From Ascidia mentula (taxonomy: Eukaryota; Chordata; Ascidiacea; Phlebobranchia; Ascidiidae): 64,000 bases of DNA. The position numbers and the translations under genes are program-made. This document shows positions 52,801-64,000 of the stretch, in pieces (within the stretch, counting starts at the first letter, position 1; every line of letters starts with the position of its first letter). The notes beneath the pieces are model-generated. The model made no database searches. It saw only the letters and a program-made list of their open reading frames with translations, and had not been told where the DNA came from. The stretch is taken from NCBI GenBank assembly GCA_947561715.1, contig OX387203.1, positions 8,618,001 through 8,682,000 on the forward strand. The letters run 5' to 3'.

Positions 52801-55800
52801 TTTGACATTACAGCAGTTGAATATTCAGTAAACCTAGCCTACACTTAATTGTTAGACTGCATAACTCTCACATATTGAGTTGAGTGTGCCAACGAATTTT
52901 GAAACCTTATAAGTGTGTAGTCATGCTAAAAAATGTTGCAGAGCACTGCCCTAAACAACTGATTTACAAATATACCTCCAAACATAAGCCCACAAAGAAA
53001 TCTGCGAACAGAAACCCAGTGGCCCCCTGTTGCCACATCTTCAACGATTTGAGTGAATTCTTCATGTGGCATAAACATGTAGATGTAGTAGGCAGCAAGT
53101 ATTTCCTGGACCATTTGATGAATAAAGTAAAACAGCGATCCTGACCCATCAAAAACGTTTCTTAAAGAAGGCCACCAGCATTCAGCAAGATCAAACTGAA
53201 ACGCCTTTATATTCACATCATCCAGACCAACTTCCAATAGGTCATCACGCGTGAATGAAACTGTTTTGGAAACCATGCCCTTGTAGGCCATTTTGCCAAA
53301 TGATTTTAGAAAGTTGTCTTTGAAATGCCATTTTGAATGGAACGAGTGCTTAAGTTGTTGTAAAACAATACAAAAAACATTTGTAATTGATGCAATGCAA
53401 CCTGTGTCACTGCATAAAAAAGCATACACAATAAGCTGCAAAAGCATTGGATTGTGACAATAATCTAACATTTGGGGAAAATTAGTTTCAAGGTTGTTCC
53501 ACAATGCATTTGCTTTATCAGCAGCAAAACAATCAAACAATATTTTCATGTCTTCGGTTTTAAGATCATGAACATAAATAACAGACTGTGGTCTTAGCTG
53601 AAATGGTATTGAAAGCATTGCATTTGGGCGAGATGTACATATCAACAAAGACTGAGATAGAAACTTTTTGCCAAAAATATTAGCAAAAAGTTGTTGTACT
53701 GTCAAAGGTGTGTCATAACTTGCATCAATGGGTTTCATGTCTTTAAGTGTCCAGGTTGCTTGATCAAACCCATCGAACACAAAAGCACACTCTTTTTGGT
53801 GCGTTCTTATCCAGTGAAAAATTGTATTGCTAGTTGATGTGCGAACACCAGGAAAATTATCATCTATTAAAAGCTTTTGGAGAGTCACTTTCTTTTCACC
53901 ATAGTTTAAATGCATAAATTTGTAATGAAACACCAAATGAGATGCACCTAATTGTGTACACAGTCTAATTGAAAGTGTAGTTTTTCCACTTCCTGCAGGT
54001 CCCACAAAGGCCAAGAAAATTTCTTGCTGATTTTGTTCTTTAAAATGTGCAACTAGTGTGTCAATGCTAACTTGTTCACCACCACATCGGTAGACCTGTT
54101 TAGTTAACGGCTCAAACTCATTTTCATCATGTGGATCTACTGTTTTGTATATATCAGTTTCCACAAGGACTGGATTGATTTGAGGAATTACATGTCTACT
54201 AAACTGCTTACTGTATGGTTCCACCTCTGTTTTCAATTTTTGTGCTTGATGTTGTTTAATCTCATCAAGTGCTTCTTGTACATCTAAAAACAAACAGAAC
54301 AATGAAATTGCAGGAAATAGAATAAAAAAGTATCCTGTAGTGACTAGTAGTGTCATGTGTCCACATAGGCGTATCCAGGATATATTGAAGGGGAGGTCCA
54401 AATTTTTTTGGGGAATTTTCTGATTTTCCTGCGTAAACTAAGGTTAATTGTGGTCGAGAATCGCAAAAAACAAACGCCAGTGTTCATGCCAATCGTCACA
54501 TAAATTGGTGGCTTCCTGGCTTGCGCAATTGTGTAATGCTATGGAACACTCGATGCGAGTTTTTTGCGGTAGTGCTTGCGCCGTAGTTTTATTACTACTA
54601 CTTTCAAAGAAAGGCTTGAATATATTCGTAACCAAAAGGGATCAAACATGGGATTATGTTATCAAGAAAACAAACAAATAAAAACAATTTTTCAAGCAGT
54701 AGTCATATATCTCTCTTTGCATCTACGCGAGCGCTAACAGTTGTTTTCAACATGCGTAATATTGACAACGTGTTTAACAACTACATTAATTGCCTTTCAT
54801 GCAAGCTTGCCATTACAACAACGTGACAACTGAAAAATGACGTATCGCCCTTAGACTGACGAAAAATGACACTTGCTTCGTAACAATGCAACATGTTTGG
54901 TAACAGTGCCAAGTGTTCGGCAACAATGCTCCCTGTTTGGAAACAAGGGCGAATGCAAGCACGATACGGTTTTTAAGTCAACGTTAAAGAAAATTTGTGG
55001 TTTTCACACAGTTTTTGACAAAAAAAATACAGTGGCATTTGTTTAGCTATAAAAACAGACGGAAATATTTCACAACAGGGGGGGTCCGGACCCCTCGGAC
55101 GCCCCTGGATACGCCTATGTGTGTCCATGATCCACTTCATGCCAAAGAAAGATCTGAAGACATTTTGAAATCAGCATGTAGTAATTGCACAATTTATGTA
55201 CTCCTGTATCTTATTCAGGTAAACTGGTATAACAAAGGCAAATTTTTGAGCATATTTTGGCAAAACTAAAGTCAGATTTTTAAAAAAAGCAGCAGTTTAA
55301 CAACAGTGCTAATCCATGCCCGGTATCGCTTGTTGCGAATCAAACTGGAACTAAGTGGGTCCGAAAGTAGAGTACATGTTCATACCTGTAGCAATGTTGA
55401 AGCCAACATCTGAAAAATACAAATGTAAAACTTGCTGTGCTATATCAGAGGCAATGCAGTATAAGAGATTACAAAATGTTACAATTTTTGTTTCAAGACT
55501 TAATATTACCATTTTATTAAGATTATGCTTGTGTGTAAAAAGAACAAAATTTAGAAAACCACAAGCAAAAAAAAATTCAGTCAACAAAACAAATTTGCAA
55601 AAATCAAGTGTTAAACTGTTTGCATTGACATAGCATGGCATTTTTTCTGTCTCTTGGCACAGCAAGACAAACAATTGTTTCAAAAAGGGTCATCGTCTCA
55701 TGAATGTAGTGAGCGCGAACATGAATAAAATTCAATAAAATACATGAAAAAAAGCAAAAAAATTCTGAAGGACTTTTGTCAATTTAGTTTTCATTGCACG

Positions 55801-56456
55801 TTTTGCAGTGGCACCTAGTATTTGTGTGCAAAATTTCAGGTCTCTGATTTAGAAATGTGTATATTGCCGGCGGGAATTCTCAAAATTAGTTACTTCCGCA
55901 CGACCTTAGCGACCATTGTTTGTAACATGCGTTTTCGCGCAGCAATAAGAACCTAATGGACATACGCCAATTTGGTTTTATTGCTCGTTTTGTAGTGGCA
56001 TCTAATATTTGTGTGTAAAATTTCAAGTCGCTTGATATAAAAATGTTCAAATCACAGGCGGGCATGTTCAGTGCTTGCGGGCATGTTCAATGCGACTACA
56101 ACATGCATTTATCACCTGGTGTACTGTAGAATTTGTTTGTTATCATCACATCACCATGAACTCCAACAAAGCTATCAGTTATGGTTGCTCCCTGTGCTGA
56201 TAATTGCAGTGAAGGACCTAGTTAAAAAAACTAATTTAATACAAATCAAGCAAAGGAGGGCGCAGAAACTGTTTTATTTTCTGAAAACTTCAAAGCATCC
56301 TGCAGAAATGAGTTACTTTGAACAATAATACCATAACGTTATTGACAAATTAGTTGTTCAAACACACTTCCTACCTGGTCTCTGTGGTTCAGTTTTAAAA
56401 TCGGCCACACGTTTTGTGTCTGGCATTGGTTTCCTCGGGGCTTCAGGACTCGACAT
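46809..56456 (-). CDS. NLR protein: NACHT, leucine-rich repeats and C-terminal ZU5
   Basis: Minus-strand exons: 56456-56375, 55409-55386, 54283-52976, 52493-52437, 52252-52196, 51927-51886, 51374-51139, 51067-50900, 50533-50404, 50152-50045, 49183-48915, 48754-48593, 48454-48278, 48184-48029, 47963-47853, 47793-47696, 47633-47442, 47377-47122, 47065-47026 and 46894-46809 (1,252 residues). The NACHT domain (about 36-470, nearly all in one exon) has Walker A GPAGSGKTT, Walker B FVFDGFD and LLICTSRP. LRRs lie in two blocks (KFLDLSNNRFGWEETKILCQ, LDLRNSNLSSGLLGVICKGL, LNVSGNPFGDDGVKHLATCL, IKLNGNNIDDNGAEHIASCL). A ZU5 follows from about 945 (GENGGTLEVGGCIVEIPKNA), then a possible UPA-like end. 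No death, CARD or pyrin domain is visible in the first 35 residues. The short exons at 52252 and 51927 and the donor at 47696 are the least certain. Role as an innate sensor is inference from the family. Confidence 0.85.
49080..49170 (-). repeat. 24-bp in-frame tandem repeat inside the NLR gene
   Basis: Three full and one partial copy of a 24-base unit encode the octapeptide LPDELDEQ, with one copy reading LPDEPDEQ. The array lies at about residues 745-770, between the two LRR blocks, and makes a strongly acidic linker. Near-perfect copies suggest recent slippage. Confidence 0.9.
54364..55119. mobile_element. Non-autonomous hAT-type element (756 bp) in the NLR gene
   Basis: Starts CATAGGCGTATCCAGG and ends with the exact reverse complement CCTGGATACGCCTATG. 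The 8-mer TGTGTCCA flanks both sides (54356-54363 and 55120-55127). It has no transposase. It sits in the intron between NLR exons at 54283 and 55386. Confidence 0.85.
55664..56050. repeat. Dispersed and tandem repeats in an NLR intron
   Basis: 55664-55720 resembles 14424-14475 (shared ACAAACAATTGTTTCAAAA, GGTCATCG and AGCGCGA). Within the same stretch, 55782-55865 and 55970-56050 are direct copies about 75-80% alike (TTTTGCAGTGGCACCTAGTA versus TTTTGTAGTGGCATCTAATA). These are remnants of a repeat family of unknown type. Confidence 0.6.
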
Positions 56457-58375
56457 GATGAGTGTTGGCTGTAGCTTCTTTCAAATGTAAACCAATATCA
56501 AAATATGACAAAATTTTAACTGCAAACAAAAACAGAATAATTATTTCTCAAACTAAGGTCATTTAGTATCACTAACATAAGATTTTGTCATATAGTTGCA
56601 AATAAGTCAACGACCATATCACAAAAATATCTGCCACCGCCAACAACTTGACTTCGGTTGTTTATCAGCATTAATCTCACACACCAACACTGGTAGCAGA
56701 AGCTACCACAGTATGTGCATACAATAACAAGTAAGAAATTCTATGTTAAATGCCCTTCTGGAAACTTTTTTTTAACAAGTAGATGTTTACAGTTTACAAA
56801 GTTAAAAAACACTTTTTACTAGGTTCGGTCGCTATCTGGGCTAGTTTGCGATCTCAATTAACGGAAATTGACTAGAACCGTGCCTGTATGCCACAAACCG
56901 CAAAACGATTCGGGTCTGGTGTACTTTTAGCACCACACCTGATATCTCAGCTATCCCTAGTACTACAAACCTGAAACTTTAATGAAGTCATCACCTATGA
57001 CGTAACGAAATTTAGAAGACTTCGAAATTTTCCTCTCTATACGCGCTACGCCCGTCAACGAATTGCAATAGCATACTCCGTAAGGTACAACACCCACAAA
57101 ACAAAAGTGTTGTTTGATGAAAATTTAAAAGTCTCACAAGTAACCTGCTTGCGTTGTGTGACTATTACTGATTAATTAAATGCCTTCTTAAGCAAACACG
57201 CCAAAGTAGACCGCAGTTATTACAAAAAAAACACAACAAACAGCATGTACTTTTTTTACCACTGCAAATTGTCAGGATCATATAGCAAAAACCACTGGTC
57301 CAATAGAGTCCATTGTGGCATCATCACAAAGGTATAACCCTGTACTTTACAACAAAGTTACATTTAAAGATACATTTCAATTGTGCGACACCTAGTGGCG
57401 TTTAGAACAAGGACGATTTACGTAACATTTTGACGTCACAAGCAAACTACTTATCAAATCGAAATTTGGAGCGATCGAAAGACATGTCCTTTGTGACAAA
57501 GTGTACCACATTTCAGCTTGCAGCAGCCTTTACTTTTGAGTTGGGAGCCCATCAAAGACCCCCACCTAATTCGCTCGTATACACGCAAAAAGGCCGAAAC
57601 CGACCATGTGTACTTTTAGCACCACATATTCGATGGGTCGTAGCGTCCAAAGTAGAGACCCCATAGGGTCGGTTGATGCATCGTGTGGAAGGTCTATCCT
57701 TCTACTTTACCATCCACCGAAATTCAAGTACCTACTGTGTTTGTGCGACACCTAGTGGCGTTTAGAACAAGGACGATTCGCGCAACGAAACCCCGGCACC
57801 TGTGTATAACCCTTTGCATTGTTGCACACAAATATGCTCTGTTACGCAGAAGTTCGAGAAGGGCATTTACCGATAAAGAAACTTGCTTGCATAGAAATAC
57901 AGTGATGGGGCTTCGCAATTAGTTGTTTTTTGGCATTGTTTTGCGCGACATCTACTGGTTTAGGATCTACACTAAATTTTGAAAATACCTTGCATTGCAA
58001 AAAATCATTTTTGGTGACTAATTTTCGGTTTTACATCGGCGACATCTCCTGTGTAAATACCCTTCATCTCATACTAATCACGATATATATTTTTTGAAAT
58101 GCTTGACTTCGATTTTATTTGTTTTTTTTTAAAAAAAAGGACGATTTTTTTATCTGCCTGCATATCTTCTTGGTCAATTGCCGTTGCCTGCTGCTTTATG
58201 TATCATTTCGTCTTTTTCTTGCACCTAAAGCAATGTAATACGTAAATGTTTGACGGAGAAAAACTAGTTTAAGTATTTATGTTTCCTTTTGTAAGGATGA
58301 GTTTAATGTTGCTCCATAGAGCAAATGTGATGTAGAATCACACTTGGTAACGTGGGTTCGATGCGATGGCACGAA

Positions 58376-58963
58376 TTAAATGTCCTTTTTTCGTCGCCAA
58401 AGCCACTCATCAATGTACGAAGGAATGAAGTCCCTATAAGCTCCATTCATTCGCTTGAATTTTATTTTGCAATCGCACCACAGGCTTTCAGTATCATTAG
58501 TATGAACCCCGTCAGGCGCCACAAACAAATACGAGTGGTTCACCGTGCGATGTACATATTGCTGGGGCAAGTCTGCAAAATAAAACTTTGTGTAAGTGCA
58601 TTGAACAAGAGGTCTTCTTTTTGTAACATACGAGATATGTTGTTGTAGGCAGCCCACTGGTCAGACCAAATTTCGGTGCCAGCCGCTATTTTCCTGGTAA
58701 TCACTTCTTCAAGGGTCGCCCGGTCGCGTTGAGCCACCAACCCAATGAAACAGTTCCTGACGGGAGAAACATTTAAGGCAAAGAAGGGTGAATGTATGGT
58801 AGTCTTACTTGGTTGTCAGATCTACCCCCCCAAAAACCCATTGCTCCCTGACAGGTCGCGCTTGGGCGTTCGAACCGGCTTTTCTTCTAGCCACCAGACT
58901 TTCGTCTATAGCAACGATGTGGCCCGGCCCTCCAATCACATTTGGTTGCCGTAGCAGGTCTTC
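58376..58963 (-). CDS. Merlin (IS1016-like) transposase, C-terminal DDE part
   Basis: Three exons on the minus strand: 58963-58809, 58756-58632 and 58572-58376, with consistent phases and no internal stop (158 residues). The ISXO2-like DDE domain is plain: GGPGHIVAIDES carries the first Asp, GTEIWSDQWAAYNN the second, and VHTNDTESLW the Glu; YIDEWLWRRK closes the family pattern. The first exon begins at an acceptor, so the N-terminal zinc-ribbon exon should lie at higher coordinates; none could be found up to the right inverted end. It may be missing or broken by the nested repeats. Cut-and-paste transposition of the surrounding element would be its role if a complete protein is made. Confidence 0.8.
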
Positions 58964-59032
58964 CTACTATCGCCAGTAAACTGCGGTGAATTTCCAATGA
59001 AGAATTTATTAAAGTAATGTCAATAATATGAA

Positions 59033-59230
59033 TTGTGTAAGCTACATACAGATGGCCAGTGTTTCGATCTGGAAGGTCTCATCAATGTAGCTGGTGTGAC
59101 TATCAGACGACTTTGCTGACCAAACGGCCAAGAAAAGACTTCCACTTTGTGGTGATCACCGTCATCAACATATTCGGTCAGCAAATTCGTCACACCAACT
59201 GCACTGATGAGACCTGGCTGTAGCTTACAC
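59033..59230. repeat. Foldback copy of the dispersed repeat, inside the Merlin element
   Basis: The left half (GGTCTCATCAATGTAGCTGG) is echoed inverted on the right (CCAACTGCACTGATGAGACC), and the ends carry GTAAGCTAC/GTAGCTTAC. The left and central parts match 31203-31350 in the CFAP221 intron. Confidence 0.65.
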
Positions 59231-60273
59231 GAAAAATATATTGTTTATATATTAGTCATACGTGCGGATGTTGTGTAGATCAACCCTTTGTAATTATGCA
59301 ATGTAAGCGTGGAGTCGTTGTTCGTACACTTCAGCACGACATGATGAAGGCTAAAGATCCTAAGGTGAACCTCACATTAGTTTATCGTCCGTTAAGGCAA
59401 ATATGCCTCGAGTCAGCAGACCCGGCTCCCTTGTACTTTATCCAGAAAAAAAATTCTCAGTTGTCCCTTACAATGTTTATTCTTTTTAAGCCGTGTGAAT
59501 CCAAACAGTATAAGTTATAGAGCTAGCATTGCATGAGTCTCGTATACAATTAAATCAGAATAGAATATATTGAATGAATTAATGACCAAACGCTAGACCG
59601 AAACGCAGGCAGCCTAGACGAAACAATTTACGCTATCACATGAACTGTAGAAGGCGCCTTTTCTAGGTTTGATGATAGTAAATGAGCCCCCAGCAAAGGT
59701 TGTTAGCAACAAGGAAAGATCACATTTACTCATTCCAAAACCAATGTCAAAGATGGTGGGAGTGCCGTAATCCTTTCTGGGGATGATTTCTTTTTCTCCA
59801 GTGGAGAAAGCGCTTTAGGCAAATTGCTTTTTTTTCGACCGCTGTCATGATTTTTCGCCTATATGTTTTTCTACGGTCCCTGATTTTGCATCGTAAGTAT
59901 TGTGCAGGTGATGTGTTCAAAGATGGGTAATACAAGTCTATTTGAAATTGACATTGAGAACGATTTTCCCAAAAGCAAAATATTCTGTTCTACATACCCA
60001 CACTGTCAGAAAGGTCATGCTTTCAGATCAAGGCTAAGGAAACATGAGTGCAATACCCCCCAACAACGAATCGAACCGAAAAATTGTGTGATAAAATTTA
60101 TTTGAGGGTTGAGAGGGGGTGTCCATGGTGGCCTTGTAGATCTACAATTGGGGGATGCATACGTACTGGTAGAAGTTGGCTCCAGCTGCAGGTGTAAATG
60201 ACCGGTTGCAGGACATTACGGTTGGATTCACTCATTAATGTATCGCTGCCGTCTGTATGGGAATCCCAACGCT

Positions 60274-61160
60274 GAAGTTTGGGCCAAAACCCCTAACCCT
60301 CGTTTTTTTCGCCCTAACCCTGTTATTTTGTTTGAAAATCATAACCCTAATGTGTTATTTTCAGTTGAAAGTCCTAATCATAATCATTTTACAACCGTAA
60401 CGAAGTTTTGGATTGTGCAACATCAGGCAGAGACTTTTCTACTTTATGGTGTCTGTTGTCAGTCACCTGCAGCAGTGATATGGCATAGTAGGTTGAAACA
60501 ATGTCGTTTTGCAATTGATGTCATCGCACTTGTTCTTCGGGCACGGCCTGTCTCACTCTCGTATTGAACTTAGCGGTACTAGAAATGCAATATCAAGGAA
60601 AGTATCAGGCGGGGATGCAAGGACACAACACATCTCGACGATCAGATAAGCCGTTTGTCAAAAGATCTTTATCCACGTGACCAACCTCAAATCTTCGCGC
60701 TATCGTACAGTGGACGCACCACCGCATGGGTTGGGTCAAACGAAACAACAACTCTGTCAGAATGAATTGGTGTTAAATACACAATTGTAAAGAGTTTACC
60801 CTTTCAATGAAAACATATTGTAGGAGATTTAATCCCATCGTGTTGTTTTTGACATTTCTCTGTTCGATTGAAGTAAGATGTGAGAGCAACGACCCGTCAT
60901 CGCTGCTGGTGGTGACTGACGACGGTCACTACACAGTAGAAAGTCTCTGTCTAACTGGGCAAGACGGCCGTCATTCATCAGTTGCACAGGCAGAAATACA
61001 TTAGAGTTACGTTTGCAAAAAGGTTATAGTGAGTGGTTACAATCGAAAACAAATCATTAGGGTCAATATTGTCAAATAGTGGGTTTAACCAAAAACCAGG
61101 GTTAGGGTTGAAAAAACCTAGGGTTGGGTTACAAACACCCGCTCCGCCACCTCGGCACGG
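60274..61160. repeat. Nested foldback with degenerate telomere-like CCCTAA motifs
   Basis: Left arm about 60274-60372 contains CCCCTAACCCTCG, GCCCTAACCCTG and ATAACCCTAA. Right arm about 61040-61145 contains the inverse CATTAGGGTCA, AGGGTTAGGGTTG and CTAGGGTTGGGTT. The arms align as an imperfect inverted repeat of about 100 bp around a 670-bp centre, which holds an unassigned 65-codon frame (60807-61004). Confidence 0.6.
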
Positions 61161-62727
61161 CAAGAGAATGACAACATACAAAATAACAACAGGTAAGTGA
61201 GAAAATGGCTTAATTCAGGTTGATATCTTAATTGCTACTGCAATAGAAATTACAGGTCTTCGGTTTCAAGAGGTGAATGCTAATAAACCACCTCACAGCT
61301 GGATCAGCATTTGTGATCCTCAATATAACTTTGGAACAAAGAAATATGTGCGAATGTAGACGGTACAAATTGTGCACAAATTAGTGCAGTATTAAAACTC
61401 AAATATTTGTTTGTTAACAACAAACGTTTAATTAGCACAGATTTCTATGTTTTATAAACTTCTGTGAGGCTCACACATGACAAATTAGCTGTGGGGTGGA
61501 TCTATATTATCTACCGTTTTAAGGTGGTCAATTGAAGCAATATTCCTTTCATTTAAAAAAGGTGCCATTCGTAGCAACCGTTGGAACGCATATGAGCAAT
61601 TCCTCCGTCACAAACAAAGGCGGCACGTAACTAAGTTAAAAAAACACAAAAATGTTACAGGGGATGCATCTAAAAATTGAATCACAGAAGTACAAGTTCA
61701 TTCGTAATTTTATGTTAGACCCCCATCTTCATCACGAGCGTATTAGGTGGGGTTGATAAACAATGTAAACAGTGAAACAATGTTGGAGAAAAATAAACAA
61801 TGTTTGATAAATCGTTCTCGTTTTCGGCGAAACTAGGTGTCGCACAAACACAGTAGGTACTTGAATTTCGGTGGATGGTAAAGTATCAGGATAGACCTTC
61901 CACACGTTGCATCAACCGACCCCATGGGGTGGCTACTTTCGACGCTACGACCCATCGCATATGTGGTGCTAAAAGTACACATGCTCGGTTTCGGCCTTTT
62001 CGCGTGTATACGAGCGAATTAGGTGGGGGTCTTTGATGGGCTCCCAACTCAAAAGTAAAGGTTGCTGCAAGCTGAAATTTGGTACGCTTTGTCACAAAGG
62101 ACATGTCTTTCGATCGATGCAAGTTTCGATTCGATAAGTAGTTTGCTTGTGACGTCACAATGTTTCGTAAATCGTCCTTGTTCTAAACGCCACTAGGTGT
62201 CGCACAATGGAAATATATCTTTAAACTTGACTTTGGTGTAAAGTACAGGGTTATACCTTTCTGATGATGCCACAATGGTCTCTATTGGACCAATGGTTTT
62301 TGCTATATGATCCTGACAATTTGCAGTGGTGAAAAGAGTACATGTTGTTTTTTTGTGTTTTTTTCGTAATAACTATGGTCTACATTGGCGTGTTTGCTTA
62401 AGAGGACATTTAATTAATCAGTAATAGTCATGCGACGCAATGCAGGTTGCTTGTGAGACTTTTAAATTTTCATCAAACAACACTTTTGTTTTGTGGGTGT
62501 TGTACCTTACGGAGTATGCTATTGCAGTTCGTTGTCGGGATTAGCGCGAATAGAGAGGAAAATTTCGAAGTCTTGTAAATTTCATTACGTCATAAGTGAT
62601 GGCGTCATTTTTGGTATGGTAACTCGTAAGGTGTCATTTAACATTCGTGTAAAGTTTCAGGTTTGTAGTACTAGGGATAGCTGAGATATTAGGTGTGGTG
62701 CTAAAAGTACACCAGACCCAACGATTC

Positions 62728-64000
62728 CAGGTCTACGTCACAATTGTGCGTCACTTTTAAGCTTCCTATTATTCTCCTGAATTGAGACTGGCGTCATGGC
62801 ACGACTCAAAAAACGATGTTTACCTCTAGTAACGAGCAGTTTTTGTTAAGATTGGTGTTGAGCCGACTACATACTCTTTAAACTCTATTGATTGGTATTG
62901 TTCTTCAAATAAGCATATATAATGTAGGTCTGCACTACTTTCCGGAGGAGTAATTTTTAGTCATGTTTGTTTCCGCAATGACCCAAATATTTCTTTCTAG
63001 ATATCATAAATTCAGTACTATTTGAATCTTCAAAATATGCCATATGGCTAATATATGTACCTACACTTAACTTTGCAATAGTACTAATCGGTCTTAAGGA
63101 AAGAGCATTGCTTTTAACGCCGCTTACGTGACACAAACATGTTGTTTCATGGCGGGTCTGAACTTTGGCTTCTTCAGTTTCCCGATTTGTTTGATCAGAA
63201 AACATAAAAGCGAAGCTGAATGCGCTGGAACATTTGACGTCACCCCTGACAAACAAACCTTATGGACACGGAAGACAGATGACTTTTTAACTCATACATC
63301 GTTATTAAGTATGGCGAAAATGACACAGGGCACTAATGACTTTCTTTTTGCTTTCTTTGATTATCTGTGTTGTTTATTTAAAGCACTCTTTATTACATAT
63401 CGTACTCGTACTATTCTTTTGTTTTTTATCGGTTTCCTGCACTCACGTTTTATCAAATTGCCCTTTTGTATTTATTTCTGCGCCCGTAACGCTTCATCGC
63501 ATCATATGTAAGTCATTGATTGGTTGATTGGCCGGTGCAAGGGGTGCTGCGTCAACGACCCGCTAGTTTTGAGATGGGAGAAATATTTGTACCGATGGGT
63601 TCATTGCTATTGTAGGTAATTTTTCATTGTAGCTTTTAATATCAGTACGTTTCATTAAGATGCCCGTTTAGTTAAACCCGCAATGTGAGGTATTTTGGCC
63701 TAAATGGTCGTTATTGCAGGTTCCGGGCCATTTATGAATTAGGGAGGCAGGGTTGGGGTAATGATCATATTTGAGGTTCTAAGGTTGTATTTGGTAATAA
63801 GAGGTCGCCCCTAAAATCTCACTACGCTAAATTCACGCGCTGTCAAAATAATCCGGTATAACTTGGTGAGCAGCCAGGACCCTGTCACCACACCCTATGA
63901 TTTCGCTAGCAATATTCGGGTGTAGGGTCTTTTTATAACGTTTTTTTACAGTGATTCTTAACGTTTAAATGCAACCACCGCCACTGAGGCCTGCCGATGA
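62728..64000. other. Right flank, nothing recognised
   Basis: Beyond the Merlin target duplication no exon, RNA gene or repeat boundary was recognised. Open frames at 62957-63256 (-) and 63128-63527 (+) overlap on opposite strands, have no recognisable motif and show no convincing splice pattern. Confidence 0.4.

Larger units (their letters stand above)
56912..62719. mobile_element. Complete Merlin DNA transposon (5.8 kb) with long inverted ends
   Basis: The element starts GGGTCTGGTGTACTTTTAGC and ends with its reverse complement. The 8-mer AACGATTC is duplicated at 56904-56911 and 62720-62727, the target-site size of Merlin transposons. Inverted ends run about 850-890 bp (56912-57758 and 61833-62719) with moderate divergence. 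Each end is itself built of two related units: GTGCGACACCTAGTGGCGTT occurs at 57386 and 57736, and GTACTTTTAGCACCACA occurs both at the tip and near 57610. Inside are Merlin transposase exons (58376-58963), a repeat shared with the CFAP221 intron and a nested foldback with telomere-like motifs. The terminal ends differ between sides, so the insertion is not very recent. Confidence 0.88.

Noticed and set aside
54284..54401. N-terminal extension of the NACHT open frame with a hydrophobic segment
   Set aside because: The extra 39 codons lie upstream of a good acceptor (54285-54284), and the ATG at 54401 falls inside the hAT insertion. The spliced chain from 55386 fits in phase, so the extension is intronic unless an alternative start is proved.
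57430..57666. Open frame of 78 codons repeated at 61886-62158 on the other strand
   Set aside because: Both are parts of the Merlin inverted ends. No protein family is recognisable, and matching frames in inverted repeats follow from DNA similarity alone.
60274..61160. Chromosome end or true telomere tract
   Set aside because: The CCCTAA-type words are few, degenerate and present in both orientations within a transposon.

Overview
The window is animal nuclear DNA: AT-rich, with genes split into many short exons by GT-AG introns (mostly 0.1-1 kb), short intergenic gaps and many small DNA transposons. The gene set (neuroligin-like protein, PDSS1, CTDSPL2, the ciliary protein CFAP221, a KLHL10 relative, an NLR) with such compact introns and numerous hAT, Merlin and MITE elements fits an invertebrate deuterostome, most likely an ascidian tunicate such as Ciona. 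This placement is inference. All exon models were read by eye from splice signals, reading-frame continuity and remembered family similarity; no search was run.

Layout. 0.7-6.8 kb (-): 5' two thirds of a neuroligin-like, catalytically dead esterase-fold adhesion protein, running off the left edge. 6.8-10.2 kb: gene-free, with a perfect 72-bp palindrome. 10.2-12.1 kb (+): PDSS1, prenyl diphosphate synthase of the ubiquinone tail. 13.7-15.7 kb (-): small MS4A-like multi-spanning membrane protein, head to head with CTDSPL2 (16.5-21.5 kb, +), a nuclear FCP/SCP-type phosphatase. 23.1-29.6 kb (+): a 983-residue protein joining a ubiquitin-like N terminus, ankyrin repeats and a Trp/Lys-rich coiled-coil tail like the microtubule-associated CCDC181/MAP9 class. 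30.0-39.0 kb (-): CFAP221/PCDP1, fully traceable in 21 exons. 40.2-45.6 kb (+): a KLHL10 relative carrying one frameshift, two in-frame stops and an eroded kelch repeat, called a pseudogene. 46.8-56.5 kb (-): a 1,252-residue NLR with NACHT, leucine-rich repeats and a C-terminal ZU5 module. 56.9-62.7 kb: a complete Merlin transposon (8-bp target duplication, roughly 0.85-kb inverted ends, transposase exons) holding nested repeats. 62.7-64 kb: nothing recognised.

Functional themes. CFAP221 belongs to motile cilia, KLHL10 is a male germ-cell ubiquitin-ligase adaptor, and the ubiquitin-like/ankyrin/coiled-coil protein looks cytoskeletal, so 23-46 kb may be a chance or real cilium/sperm neighbourhood. 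The NLR is the most interesting gene: it resembles an innate immune sensor whose C terminus carries a ZU5 module, recalling the ZU5-UPA (FIIND) part of NLRP1, with no recognisable N-terminal effector domain and an expanding 24-bp coding repeat. Non-autonomous elements sit in introns of most genes.
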